Shown: in pieces, positions 26,382 to 34,930 of the stretch
How positions within the stretch are numbered: position 1 is the first letter of the stretch
Layout: the number at the start of each line of letters is the position of its first letter
Source: Flavobacteriales bacterium
Lineage (GTDB): Bacteria; Bacteroidota; Bacteroidia; Flavobacteriales_F; PHOS-HE28
NCBI GenBank assembly: GCA_016703105.1
Contig: JADJCS010000008.1
Location: 62,001-126,000 of the forward strand
Length of the DNA stretch: 64,000 nt
Direction of reading: 5' to 3'
Notes under the pieces: generated by a model
Told to the model about the DNA's origin: nothing
Seen by the model: only the letters and a program-made list of their open reading frames with translations
The model's database searches: none
Position numbers and translations under genes: made by a program

Positions 26382-28516
26382 TCAGGGCTTTGCGGAGGTG
26401 GTGGCCGGTGCCTTCGCCTTGATGTCCGTGCCCACACGTTGCAGGTAGGCGATGAGCGCGATGATCTCCCGATCGCTCGCTGCATCGATGCCGACCTTCT
26501 TCATATCGATGGTGATCAGTTCGCTTTGCGCCACCAGATCGGCATTGGCTTTCGCGGGAAAATCCGCGGCGTACGGCACCCCCATGGTGATCATGGCCTC
26601 GATCTTCCTCGAGGTGATGGCGGTATCGAGCACGTCGTCGAACAGGTGCGTGTAGGCGGGCATCAAGGAGCCGGGGCTCATGCTCGTGGGATCGTACATG
26701 TGGTAGTAGTGCCAGCTGTTGGGGTACTTGCCACCAACACGCAGGAGGTCGGGCCCGGTGCGCTTGCTGCCCCATTGGAAGGGATGGTCGTACACGAACT
26801 CGCCTGCCTTGGAGTATTCGCCGTAGCGCTCCGTCTCACTGCGGAACGGTCGGATCATCTGGCTGTGGCAGGTATAACACCCCTCGCGCACGTAGATGTC
26901 CCGGCCGTGCAACTCCAATGGTGTGTAAGGCTTCACGCTGCTGATCGTGGGGATGTTGCTCTTCACCAAGAAGGTGGGGATGATCTCCAATGCGCCACCG
27001 ATGGCGACCACCACCAGGCTTGCGATGAGCATCTGGATGGGGCGACGTTCGATCCAACGGTGCCAGTGACCGCTTTCGGTACCGACAGCCGTCTTCTCCA
27101 AGGGTGGAGCCTCGGCGTCCTCGTTCGCGATGAGGCGGCCCGCCTTCACGGTCTTCACCACGTTGTACACCATGATGAACACGCCCACGATGTAGATGCT
27201 TCCGCCAAGCGCTCGCAACCAGTAGGCGGTCTTGATCTCCAATAGCGTGTCGAGGAAGTTCGGGTACACCAAGAATCCGTCCGGCGTGAACTGCTTCCAC
27301 ATCATGGCCTGGAAGAAGCCCGCGAAATACAGCGGCACAGCATAGAGGATGATCCCGAGCGTGCCCAGCCAGAAGTGCGCGTTGGCGAGCTTGGTGGAGT
27401 GGAGTTTGGTTCCGTAGAGGCGCGGCACCAACCAGTAGATCATCCCGAAGGCCATGAAACCGTTCCAGCCGATGCCGCCGATGTGCACGTGCGCCACGAT
27501 CCAATCCGTGAAGTGCGCGATCGCGTTGATCGACTTCAGGCTCAGCAGCGGACCTTCCAAGGTGGCCATGCCGTAGCAGGTCACGGCGACGACGAAGAAC
27601 TTGAGGACTGGATCCTCACGCACACGGTCCCAAGCGCCGCGCAGCGTGAGCAAGCCGTTGAGCATTCCTCCCCAGCTGGGTGCGATGAGCATGATGCTGA
27701 ACACCGTGCCCAAGCGACTGCGCCCAATCGGGAAGCGCGCTGTACAACAAGTGGTGCGGCCCCGCCCAGATGTACAGGAAGATCAGCGCCCAGAAATGGA
27801 TGATGCTGAGCTTGTAGCTGTACACCGGACGGTTGGCCGCCTTCGGCAGGAAGTAGTACATCAGGCCCAGGTAGGGCGTGGTGAGGAAGAAGGCCACCGC
27901 GTTGTGCCCGTACCACCACTGCACCAGAGCGTCCTGCACGCCGGCGTACCAGCTGTAGCTCTTGGTGAGCGAGATCGGTAGTTCGATGCTGTTGACGATG
28001 TGCAGCATGGCCACCGTGACCCAGGTGGCGATGTAGAACCAGATGGCCACGTACAAGTGCCGCTCGCGCCGCTTGATGATGGTGCCGAACATGTTGATGC
28101 CGAAGACCACCCACACCAGGGTGATGGCGATGTCGATGGGCCACTCCAGTTCGGCGTACTCCTTACCGGTGGTCATTCCCAACGGCAGGGTGATCGCCGC
28201 CGCCACGATGATGAGCTGCCAACCCCAGAAGTGGATCGCGACTCAGCGCATCGCTGAACATGCGCGTCTTCAGCAGCCGTTGCAGGCTGTAGTAGACACC
28301 GGCGAAAATGCCGTTGCCAACGAAGGCGAAGATGACCGCGTTGGTGTGCAACGGACGAAGCCTCCCGAAGGAGAACCACGAGGCCATGTTGAAGTCCGGA
28401 AGCACCAGTTGCAGGGCAGCGATCAACCCGACCAGCATACCCACCACCCCCCAGAGGATGGTGATGAAGAGGAAGTTCTTGACGATTCGGTTGTCGTACT
28501 GGAAACGCTCGATCAT
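26382..28516 (-). CDS. ccoNO: cbb3 oxidase CcoN-CcoO fusion, frameshifted twice
   Basis: This is the catalytic subunit and the mono-haem subunit of cbb3 oxidase in one polypeptide, as in many Bacteroidota. From the ATG at 28516 (MIERFQYDNRIVKNFLFITI), CcoN shows the low-spin haem His in RPLHTNAVIFAF. The metal-site region GHNAVAFFLTTPYLG, LSIIHFWALIFLYIWAGPHH and the pair HVHIGGIGWNGFMAFG also supply haem and CuB ligands. CcoO follows with its haem motif in REGCYTCHSQMIRPF and the late YLQRVGTDI. Frames change at ~28240 and ~27717; both joins restore conserved sequence. The cco operon is preceded by a perfect operator upstream of ccoS. Confidence 0.9.
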
Positions 28517-28530
28517 CGGTTCACGTGGTA

Positions 28531-28719
28531 TTACTTGGACGGAGATGAAGTGGTGGGGCTCGCCGCAGGCTCGATCCGGGGCGGGTCGTTCAGGATGCGC
28601 ACCGCTGGGGACTTGTCGTCGTCGAACTGCCCGTTGCGCACCGCCAGGATGAAGGCCACCAAGAACACGCCGGCCACGAGGGTGCTTGCGGTGATCAGGA
28701 GGAAGATGACGTTCATCAA
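28531..28719 (-). CDS. ccoS: CcoS cbb3 oxidase assembly protein
   Basis: The protein has 62 residues with a single N-terminal helix (VIFLLITASTLVAGVFLVAFI) then the family signature RNGQFDDDKSPAVRILND. CcoS is needed for haem and copper insertion into CcoN. It is the first gene of the operon (ccoS-NO-Q-P-G-H-tauE), 14 bp before ccoNO. An ACTGAC-N4-GTCAGT operator is 70 bp upstream. Confidence 0.88.
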   Translation of the reverse strand: MMNVIFLLITASTLVAGVFLVAFILAVRNGQFDDDKSPAVRILNDPPRIEPAASPTTSSPSK

Positions 28720-28788
28720 GCGGTTTCCTTGGCGCTGCGAAAGTGTTCGGCCGGGGAAAGGCGCGGCGTGAGCGTGGTCAGTTGAGGA

Positions 28789-28804
28789 ACTGACATTCGT
28801 CAGT
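28789..28804 (-). promoter_or_regulatory. CRP/FNR-type operator ACTGAC-ATTC-GTCAGT
   Basis: A perfect 6-bp inverted repeat with a 4-bp spacer, 70 bp upstream of ccoS, the first gene of the cbb3 oxidase operon. It fits oxygen-responsive control of a high-affinity oxidase. Confidence 0.7.
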
Positions 28805-28811
28805 CATGCCT

Positions 28812-28830
28812 CCGCAGGTTGAACCTGCGG
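28812..28830. terminator. 19-bp perfect palindrome CCGCAGGTT-g-AACCTGCGG
   Basis: Two 9-bp arms surround a single central base, only 7 bp beyond the operator. It could be a hairpin ending transcription from the upstream CDF gene or a second protein-binding site. No T-tract is present on either strand. Confidence 0.4.
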
Positions 28831-29095
28831 CCTTATCCCATTGCGCGGAGCGCCCCCACGTTCGTCACACCGGAAGTCGTGCGGTGAGGTGTGCTGGTGA
28901 GCGACTGTCCGGTGTCTCACAAATTCATTAGCTCATGCCGCACCGGTTCCCATCGCACCGCCAACCTTCAGCCTTTGGCTATCACGACCAGCACACGATC
29001 ACCCCACTTGCTCGCACCACCCCACGCCCCACGGACCCGCGGAATGCCCAACCCACACCACACCGGCCCAACCAACCACCCGATGTGCCGAGGAC

Positions 29096-30079
29096 TTACC
29101 TGCTGCCGTGCTTGGCATTCCCCAGCACGCTCTCCAACTCCCACGGAATGTGCCGCGCATTGTCCGCCTTTCGCTGGGCACAGTTCGTAAGGCTGCAGAT
29201 GGAACAGGACGAGGGGATACAGGGATCCATGTGGATGAAGAGCTCCACACCGCGGTCGCCTTCCTCGTTCACGAGCTTTTCCATGACGGCGATCTCGTCG
29301 TGCGACTGCTCGAGGGTGTAGTACCAAGGCAGGGTCACGTGGCAATCGATGTGCAGGGTGCGGCCGAACTGGATCACGCGGAAGTTGTGGACGTCCACCC
29401 ATTGGGGTCGGCGATGTTTCTCCAGGAGGCGCACCACCTCGGCAGCGGCTCCCATATCGGTCTCGTCCATGATGCCCGCCACGGCGCGACGCACCACGAG
29501 CGCGCCTTGCACCAGGATGAAGATGCCGAAGCCGATGGCGAAAAGGCTGTCGAACCATTGGATGCCGGTGAAGTGGATGGCGGCGAGTCCGCACAACATG
29601 GCCAGCGTGCTCCAGGCATCGCCGAGCAAATGGGTGCCGCTCGCTTCCATGGTGATACTGCGTTCGCGGCGACCACGGCGTTGCAGCACAAGGCCCATGA
29701 GGAGGTTCGCACCGCCGGCAACGGCCACGAGCACGATGCCCTTCTCCACCTCGTGCACGGTGTGTCCTTCTATCCAGGCCATGATGGCTCGCACCACGAT
29801 GACCACTCCCGCGATGCCCACCAGGCCGCCTTCCACCCCTGCGCTGATGAACTCGATCTTGCCATGACCGTACGGATGCTCGCGATCGCGCGGCTTGGCG
29901 GCCAGGAACAGCGCGTAGAGCGCGAAGCAACCTGCCACCACGTTCACGATGCTCTCCAGCGCATCGCTGAGGATGGCGTTGCTGTGGGTAACGTACCAAG
30001 CCAGGAACTTCACCGCCATGAGCACGGCCCCCACAAGAACAACCACGGCCTGCAGTCGGATGTCCGCGCGTTCCTTCAT
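29096..30079 (-). CDS. Cation diffusion facilitator (CDF) family metal transporter
   Basis: The protein has 327 residues. It has six transmembrane helices with the CDF metal-site motifs NAILSDALESIVNVVAG (helix II) and SGTHLLGDAWSTLAMLCG (helix V), and the HGKIEF loop (REHPYGHGKIEF). The cytoplasmic C-terminal domain includes WVDVHNFRVIQFGRTLHIDCHVTLP. An extra Cys-rich end (CIPSSCSICSLTNC) could bind metal and is unusual. CDF proteins export Zn, Fe, Mn or Co by proton antiport; the metal cannot be fixed here. Confidence 0.9.
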   Translation of the reverse strand: MKERADIRLQAVVVLVGAVLMAVKFLAWYVTHSNAILSDALESIVNVVAGCFALYALFLAAKPRDREHPYGHGKIEFISAGVEGGLVGIAGVVIVVRAIMAWIEGHTVHEVEKGIVLVAVAGGANLLMGLVLQRRGRRERSITMEASGTHLLGDAWSTLAMLCGLAAIHFTGIQWFDSLFAIGFGIFILVQGALVVRRAVAGIMDETDMGAAAEVVRLLEKHRRPQWVDVHNFRVIQFGRTLHIDCHVTLPWYYTLEQSHDEIAVMEKLVNEEGDRGVELFIHMDPCIPSSCSICSLTNCAQRKADNARHIPWELESVLGNAKHGSR

Positions 30080-30404
30080 GCTGCGAAGGTCGTTGGCGCA
30101 AGAACTCGATAACGCGGCCTAGGACTTGTTCTCGTCGAAAGACGGCCTTGAACCGCTTGGATGAAGTCCGCGGATCGCACACGCGTCGCGTCGGTTTTCG
30201 CCCTGCTCCTGATGACGTTCATTGATGCATTGTTCTTGCCGCGAGCGCGATGATCGTGCACGAACTCGATCCTGAAGAGAGCGATCAACATCCGTTGGGA
30301 GCCTGGGAGGCCTGTCAACAACGAAGGCGTCCGGTCGGACGCCTTCGCTGACTTTCACCAACGTGCACGATACGAGCAGTGCAGAACGTCGGCGTATCGG
30401 AGCC
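30080..30404. other. Intergenic region between CDF transporter and fasciclin gene
   Basis: About 325 bp lie between the CDF start and the fasciclin stop, both on the minus strand. It contains the hairpin at 30322-30347. I see no convincing gene and no operator of either local motif. Confidence 0.4.
30322..30347 (-). terminator. Hairpin terminator after the nos operon
   Basis: CGAAGGCGTCCG and CGGACGCCTTCG pair over 12 bp with a 2-base centre, 58 bp downstream of the fasciclin stop. On the minus strand it is followed by TTGTTGACAGG, only weakly T-rich. It is the likely end of the nos-fasciclin transcript. Confidence 0.6.
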
Positions 30405-30986
30405 TCAGTTCACCGGCGCGGGAGGCAGGATCACCTTGTCGATCACATGCACGATCCCATTGCTCGCCGGAACACTGGCTACCACAGCGGCATCGTTGAT
30501 CATCACCTTGCCATCCTTCACCGTGATCTTGGCATTGCCCCCGTTCACCATGCCGAGCGTCTGGCCATCGCGTAGCATTTCAGGCTTGAACACGCCCACG
30601 GCCACATGGTATTGCAGGATGTCCTGCAGGTCGCTCTTCTTCTCCGGCTCCAACAGGCCCTCCACGGTTCCGGCTGGGAGCGCATCGAATGCCGCGTTCG
30701 TGGGCGCGAAGACGGTGAAGGGACCAGCGTTGCTCAGCGCGTCCACGAGCTCGGCGGCCTTCACGGCCGCAACAAGTGTGGTGTGGTCCGCGGACCCAAC
30801 GGCCACGCCCACCACGTTCTTCTGCGATTGGTCGTCCTGCACGGTGGATTGTCCCCCGTCAGGAGCAGCTCCGGCGGACGAAGTGGCCGTGGACGTATCT
30901 CCGTCGGTGGGACTGCCGCCACAGGCGAACAGCAGGAAAGTCGCTAGCACGGCAAGTGGCCATTGATGGATGCGGTGGGTGGTCAT
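30405..30986 (-). CDS. Fasciclin (FAS1) domain lipoprotein
   Basis: The protein has 193 residues. A lipoprotein signal (VLATFLLFACGGS) precedes a low-complexity linker of ~40 residues and one FAS1 domain with the H1 and H2 motifs (GPFTVFAPTNAAFDALPAG; GIVHVIDKVILPP). FAS1 domains mediate adhesion or ligand binding. It is the last gene after nosY but has its own 30-bp palindrome immediately upstream, so it can be expressed separately. FAS1 lipoproteins near nos clusters occur in other Bacteroidota, but the role is not known. Confidence 0.87.
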   Translation of the reverse strand: MTTHRIHQWPLAVLATFLLFACGGSPTDGDTSTATSSAGAAPDGGQSTVQDDQSQKNVVGVAVGSADHTTLVAAVKAAELVDALSNAGPFTVFAPTNAAFDALPAGTVEGLLEPEKKSDLQDILQYHVAVGVFKPEMLRDGQTLGMVNGGNAKITVKDGKVMINDAAVVASVPASNGIVHVIDKVILPPAPVN

Positions 30987-30997
30987 GGGTTCGGTTC

Positions 30998-31027
30998 GTT
31001 AACTCGGACAATATTGTCCGAATTAAC
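30998..31027 (-). promoter_or_regulatory. 30-bp palindrome with CGGACAATATTGTCCG core
   Basis: The 18-bp centre (31004-31021) is a perfect palindrome, TCGGACAATATTGTCCGA. It is flanked by GTTAA at 30998-31002 and TTAAC at 31023-31027. It lies 12 bp upstream of the fasciclin ATG, where a repressor would block transcription. The same CGGAC-N6-GTCCG frame occurs upstream of the nos operon at 37520. The Rrf2 protein at 38915 is a candidate ligand. Confidence 0.6.
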
Positions 31028-31070
31028 CTGTGTGGATGATGATCTTGCTCAGTTCCATGGATGATGTTCA

Positions 31071-31838
31071 TCACAGGTCCTTTCGCGCGAAGGCCCGCGT
31101 GGCGGCCATGGCCGGGAGTAGGATCCACAGCATCAAGGCTGCGAAGGAGAGGAGCATGCCCCCAAGGCCGCCGAAGAACTGTTGGTACACCGCGCCGGTG
31201 TAGCCGAGCAAGGCCGCCAGATCGATCTTCAGCATGATCAGGATGCGCGACAGGTCGATCGGGTTCAGCGCAGCAAGTGGCACGATCACCGGCTCGATGG
31301 GACGATCGCTGAAGCTGAACATGAGCCACAGCAGCAGCGAATCATAGACCAGCACCATGAAGACCCAGGTGGCCAGTCCGATGCCCACGGCCTTTGCGCG
31401 ATCGCTTTGGCGCACCGCGATGAACATGCCCAGTGCGCAGAACACCATGGTCAGCGCAGCACCGGTGAGCAGCAGTGTCCAGCCGATCGGTCCGGGAGCG
31501 TAGGCCATCACCGGCAACCCCACGCCGAGGAGGAAGGCCCCGAGCAGCGCGGTGCCCACCGCGAGGAACTGTGCTCGTATGATGCTTTGCCTGCGCAAGG
31601 GTTGTACGGCCAGTAGTACGGTGAACTCGTATTGGTTGTAGAAGTAGATGATGGTGAACACCAACGCGAGCAAGGGTACCAGTGCCAACACCACCTGCGT
31701 GAGGCTGATGAGCGCTTTGGTGTTGTCGGCTTCCAGCATGAAGAGCCCGATGGACACGAGTAGCAGCAGGAGCGCATAGCCCAGCGCGAAGCGGTTCCGC
31801 GCCAGGTCGAGCATGGTGTACTTATAGACTTTCCACAT
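31071..31838 (-). CDS. nosY: NosY, ABC-2 type permease for NosZ maturation
   Basis: The protein has 255 residues with about six transmembrane helices, the usual NosY size. The start MWKVYKYTMLDLARNRFALG and the region IYFYNQYEFTVLLAVQPLRR match ABC-2 permeases of nos clusters. With NosF and NosD it forms the transporter complex needed to build the CuZ site of N2O reductase. Its start overlaps the nosF C-terminus by 17 bp. Confidence 0.88.
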   Translation of the reverse strand: MWKVYKYTMLDLARNRFALGYALLLLLVSIGLFMLEADNTKALISLTQVVLALVPLLALVFTIIYFYNQYEFTVLLAVQPLRRQSIIRAQFLAVGTALLGAFLLGVGLPVMAYAPGPIGWTLLLTGAALTMVFCALGMFIAVRQSDRAKAVGIGLATWVFMVLVYDSLLLWLMFSFSDRPIEPVIVPLAALNPIDLSRILIMLKIDLAALLGYTGAVYQQFFGGLGGMLLSFAALMLWILLPAMAATRAFARKDL

Positions 31839-32560
31839 TGGCCGGTGGTAGTTGTGCGAGGTACTTGGGCAACGCGAGTGCGAGCGACGGTTCGCCGGTC
31901 ACTTCGGGCGATCGTTTCCGGCGGCAAGGCGAAACGCAGCCGACCGTCCTGCAGATAGGCCACACGATCGCCCAGCCTTTGCACCTCTTCCATGATGTGC
32001 GAGGTGATCAGCACGGTGGCACCGCCTCGTTTGGCCTGCACCACGGCTTCGAGCAGTTTGGCAGCGCTCACGGGATCGAGGCCGGCCGTGGGTTCGTCCA
32101 GCACCAGGATGTTCGGCCGGTACCGGAAGGCAAGCACCGCGCTCACCTTTTGCCGCATTCCTCCACTGAGCGTTCCGATACGCTTGTCGAGCAGCGCGTC
32201 CACGCCGAGCAGCTTGATCAACCGGTCGTCCGTGGAGCCGGACTTCGCGTCGCGGATGTCGTTCATCATGCGCAGGAGTTGGTCCACCGTCAACTCGCGC
32301 GGGAACTCGGCAAGCTGCGGCATGTAGCCGATCGAAGCGCGGTAGGAGGGGTCGTTGCCAACGAGCGTACCGTTCACGTGGATGGCACCTTCTGTTGGCC
32401 GCACCAGCCCCAGCAGGCATTTGATGAGCGTGGTCTTCCCCGATCCGTTCGGACCGATCACCATCACCACTTCACCTTCCACGAACCGCGCGTTCACGGC
32501 GCGCAATGCCCACTGCTTGCCGTATCGCTTCCCAAGTCCTTCGAAGGCGATCCTATCCAT
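31822..32560 (-). CDS. nosF: NosF, ABC transporter ATPase, frameshifted near C-terminus
   Basis: ATG at 32560 (MDRIAFEGLGKRYGKQWALR). Walker A is VIGPNGSGKTTLIKCLLG, the signature IGTLSGGMRQKVSAVLAF, Walker B ILVLDEPTAGLDPVSA and the switch His in VLITSHIMEEV. At ~31915 an extra C in a C-run shifts the frame; removing it gives the expected end IAEVTGEPSLALALPKYLAQ and a stop at 31822. Without correction the frame runs far into nosY. NosF powers the NosDFY complex. The gene overlaps nosD by 8 bp. Confidence 0.9.
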
Positions 32561-33785
32561 GGGGCGGGTGCATCAATGGTGCTGTGTCCTGCAAGGTGGC
32601 CGGGGTCAGCGTGGGGATTAGGCGCTCGCTTTGGTCCAGCAGGTTCACCATCAAACTGCGCGAGAGCACCATGGCGTAGGGCATGCGCTCGGTCACGAGG
32701 GCGAACACGCTCAACGGACGATGCGGCACATCGCCCTTTCCGTTCCGGTCCAGGTCGTAGCCTTGATAACGGTCCCAATAGTTGCCTGTCAACGTGGTCA
32801 TGACAAGGTCGCCGTTGGTGGTCATGTCGAAGGTGTTCCCACTGAAGCGGTTCCCTTCGAAGCGTGTGGCGGTGCTGTTGGCGAAGAGCTTCACGGCCCA
32901 TCCGTTCGCATCGAAGAGGTTGTCGATGACCGTTGCGCGATTGCAACCATCCAGCAGGATCCCCACCGTGTTGTCCGCGAACGTGTTGCGCTCGATGTGC
33001 GCATCGTTGATCTCCTTCAGCAGCAGGCCGTACGAACTGGCGCCACGGTTGTGCTCGAAGCGGTTGTCGGTCATGGTCACCTCGTGGGTGAACATCACCG
33101 CTACGCCCGCACCGTTGTCGTGGAAGAGGTTGTGCGTGTAGCTGTCGCGATGGCTGAACATGAAGTGCAGTCCATAGCGCGCATTGTATGCACTGGTATC
33201 GTAGCTCACGCGCGAATCCGTGACGAACTCCAGGTAGATGCCATCGCGGTGGTGCATGGCCGTGTTGCGCAACACGTCCACATGGCTGCATTTCCACAGG
33301 TGGATGCCGTTGGCACGTCGGCTCTCATCCAGGGTGCGATCGCCGATCACGCGGTTTTCCGCGACCAACGCGCGGGTAACGCTGCTGAGGTAGATGCCGA
33401 AGAAGCATGCCTCGACACGGTTCCCGATGATCCGGATATCGCTCACGCTGATGCACTTGATGCCGGCATGGTCGTTCATGTCGCTGATGGCGGTGCCGCG
33501 CACCACGAAGCCCTGGATGGTGACATGCGCAGCTTTCACGATGATCACTTCGCCGACACCTCCGCCGTCGATCACGGGCCAGCCTTCGCCCAGCAGCACC
33601 ACAGGCCTTTGAATGGTGATGGTGCCCTCGAGATAGGTGCCAGCATGGACCCGTACAGTATCGCAGTCAGCGGTGATGGCCAGGGCTTGCGTGATGCTGC
33701 CACCGCCCGGCCTCACCTCGCACACACGCGCGTTCGCGCTGAAGGCAGCGAGCAGGAGCAGAAGGACGGTGGGTGTGCGCAACAT
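32553..33785 (-). CDS. nosD: NosD, periplasmic beta-helix copper/maturation protein
   Basis: The protein has 410 residues with a signal peptide (MLRTPTVLLLLLAAFSANA). Parallel beta-helix (PbH1/carbohydrate-binding CASH) repeats run over ~30-370, including HDNGAGVAVMF, SYGLLLKEIND and TVGILLDGCNRATV. The C-terminal GNYWDRYQGYDLDRNGKGDVPHRP is a strong NosD signature. NosD interacts with NosFY and with copper chaperone NosL to mature NosZ. The stop lies 8 bp inside nosF. Confidence 0.92.
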   Translation of the reverse strand: MLRTPTVLLLLLAAFSANARVCEVRPGGGSITQALAITADCDTVRVHAGTYLEGTITIQRPVVLLGEGWPVIDGGGVGEVIIVKAAHVTIQGFVVRGTAISDMNDHAGIKCISVSDIRIIGNRVEACFFGIYLSSVTRALVAENRVIGDRTLDESRRANGIHLWKCSHVDVLRNTAMHHRDGIYLEFVTDSRVSYDTSAYNARYGLHFMFSHRDSYTHNLFHDNGAGVAVMFTHEVTMTDNRFEHNRGASSYGLLLKEINDAHIERNTFADNTVGILLDGCNRATVIDNLFDANGWAVKLFANSTATRFEGNRFSGNTFDMTTNGDLVMTTLTGNYWDRYQGYDLDRNGKGDVPHRPLSVFALVTERMPYAMVLSRSLMVNLLDQSERLIPTLTPATLQDTAPLMHPPHG

Positions 33786-33788
33786 GTG

Positions 33789-34853
33789 CTACCGGGAGGT
33801 GAGCCTGCTGCGTGCGCCCGACCAATCCAATTCCTCGCCCTGATGCGTTGCTGCTGCCGCCGTGCGATCCTGGGCACTGGCGAATGCTGCCACGTTACCG
33901 TTCATCGGGCTCTTGAGCGAGGAGGATGCGAGGTAGAAAGCGTTGGTGGCGTCGATGAGCGTGCCCGGATGCGCATGATCGCAGACCCACCAATTGCGCA
34001 CTTGTGCTTCCGCGATGGCACCATCGGCAACATGTTGTGCCATGCATTCCGGTGAATCGAAGGGGTAGGTCCTTCCATGGACCGTGACGATGGCCGCAGC
34101 GAACTGCTTGTCCATCACGTTCATGCGGCAGTACGTGCATTCGGCCTTGCCATAGTCGATGGTCGGGGGTGCTGCAGAACCGCAAGCGCTGAGCAGGCAT
34201 GCCAGCATGAGCAAGCCCGGCACGACCACCGTAGCAGGTGTTTGCACATCGGCACCGGTACCAGCTGGTTTCGTCTTGCGTGGCCAACGCCACTCCACGA
34301 ACCAGGTCAACGAAGCGATGGCGATCACGCCGAACAAGACCCAGCCACCCGTGTCCGGGAGCGACCACGCATCGAAGTTCAACAGTTGTTTGTGACCGAA
34401 GAGCGGTGGCTGATAGGCCATCCCCTCCACTTTGATCGCTGCATGGGGATCCAGGTCGTGTCCGTATTTGTAGCCCCATGCGTACATGTCCCACATGGCC
34501 CAAATCACGTAGGCATACAGCGACATGAGCCAGCTGAACAAGGCAGCGCGACGACCGATCGCCGCTGCCAGCAGCCCCCAACCGATGAGCAGGTAGAACG
34601 CATAACGCATGATGGCGAACTCCGGGAACATGTCGTTCTCGATGGTGGCCATGCCGATGTAGTGATTGAGGCCGTTGATGTTGCGCACGTCACCCTCGAA
34701 GCGATCGTGGAAGATCTGCAGGTAGAGACCTTCCGGGTATTGGGGCGCCTGTAGGTCGATGCGCCAGATGGGAACCACCAGCAGCGCACCGATCGCCAAG
34801 GCTGCGATCGCGATCAACGCTCTGGATACGGGGCGCAAGGGGTGGGCGGTCAT
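33789..34853 (-). CDS. nosL: Polytopic membrane domain fused to NosL copper chaperone
   Basis: The protein has 354 residues from the ATG at 34853 (MTAHPLRPVSRALIAIAALA). Residues ~1-220 contain four or five transmembrane helices with a conserved loop (YPEGLYLQIFHDRFEGDVRN and NGLNHYIGMATIEND) seen as a separate protein in other Bacteroidota nos clusters. A lipobox-like LLMLACLLSACGS follows at ~235-247. The NosL domain has its copper motif in AECTYCRMNVMDKQFAA, plus TYPFDSPECMAQHV. Both halves are in one uninterrupted frame. The internal lipobox suggests either a recent fusion or loss of a stop codon between two genes. Confidence 0.85.
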   Translation of the reverse strand: MTAHPLRPVSRALIAIAALAIGALLVVPIWRIDLQAPQYPEGLYLQIFHDRFEGDVRNINGLNHYIGMATIENDMFPEFAIMRYAFYLLIGWGLLAAAIGRRAALFSWLMSLYAYVIWAMWDMYAWGYKYGHDLDPHAAIKVEGMAYQPPLFGHKQLLNFDAWSLPDTGGWVLFGVIAIASLTWFVEWRWPRKTKPAGTGADVQTPATVVVPGLLMLACLLSACGSAAPPTIDYGKAECTYCRMNVMDKQFAAAIVTVHGRTYPFDSPECMAQHVADGAIAEAQVRNWWVCDHAHPGTLIDATNAFYLASSSLKSPMNGNVAAFASAQDRTAAAATHQGEELDWSGARSRLTSR

Positions 34854-34930
34854 GTACGGGTCTGGGTTGAAGACGAAGCACCGGCGGGCAATGCCACGCC
34901 GGTGCTCGATCATTGGTTCATTCGGTGGTT

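Larger units (their letters stand above)
28720..29095. other. Intergenic region upstream of the cbb3 operon
   Basis: This 376 bp holds no gene that I can support. It contains the operator at 28789-28804 and the 19-bp palindrome at 28812-28830. Beyond that lies a pyrimidine- and C-rich stretch (about 28950-29080) without a recognisable element. It separates the ccoS start from the 3' end of the CDF transporter gene, both on the minus strand. Confidence 0.5.

Noticed and set aside
32631..34055. Plus-strand open frame over nosD and nosL
   Set aside because: Shadow of the minus-strand nos genes; no signal peptide, domain or ribosome binding site.
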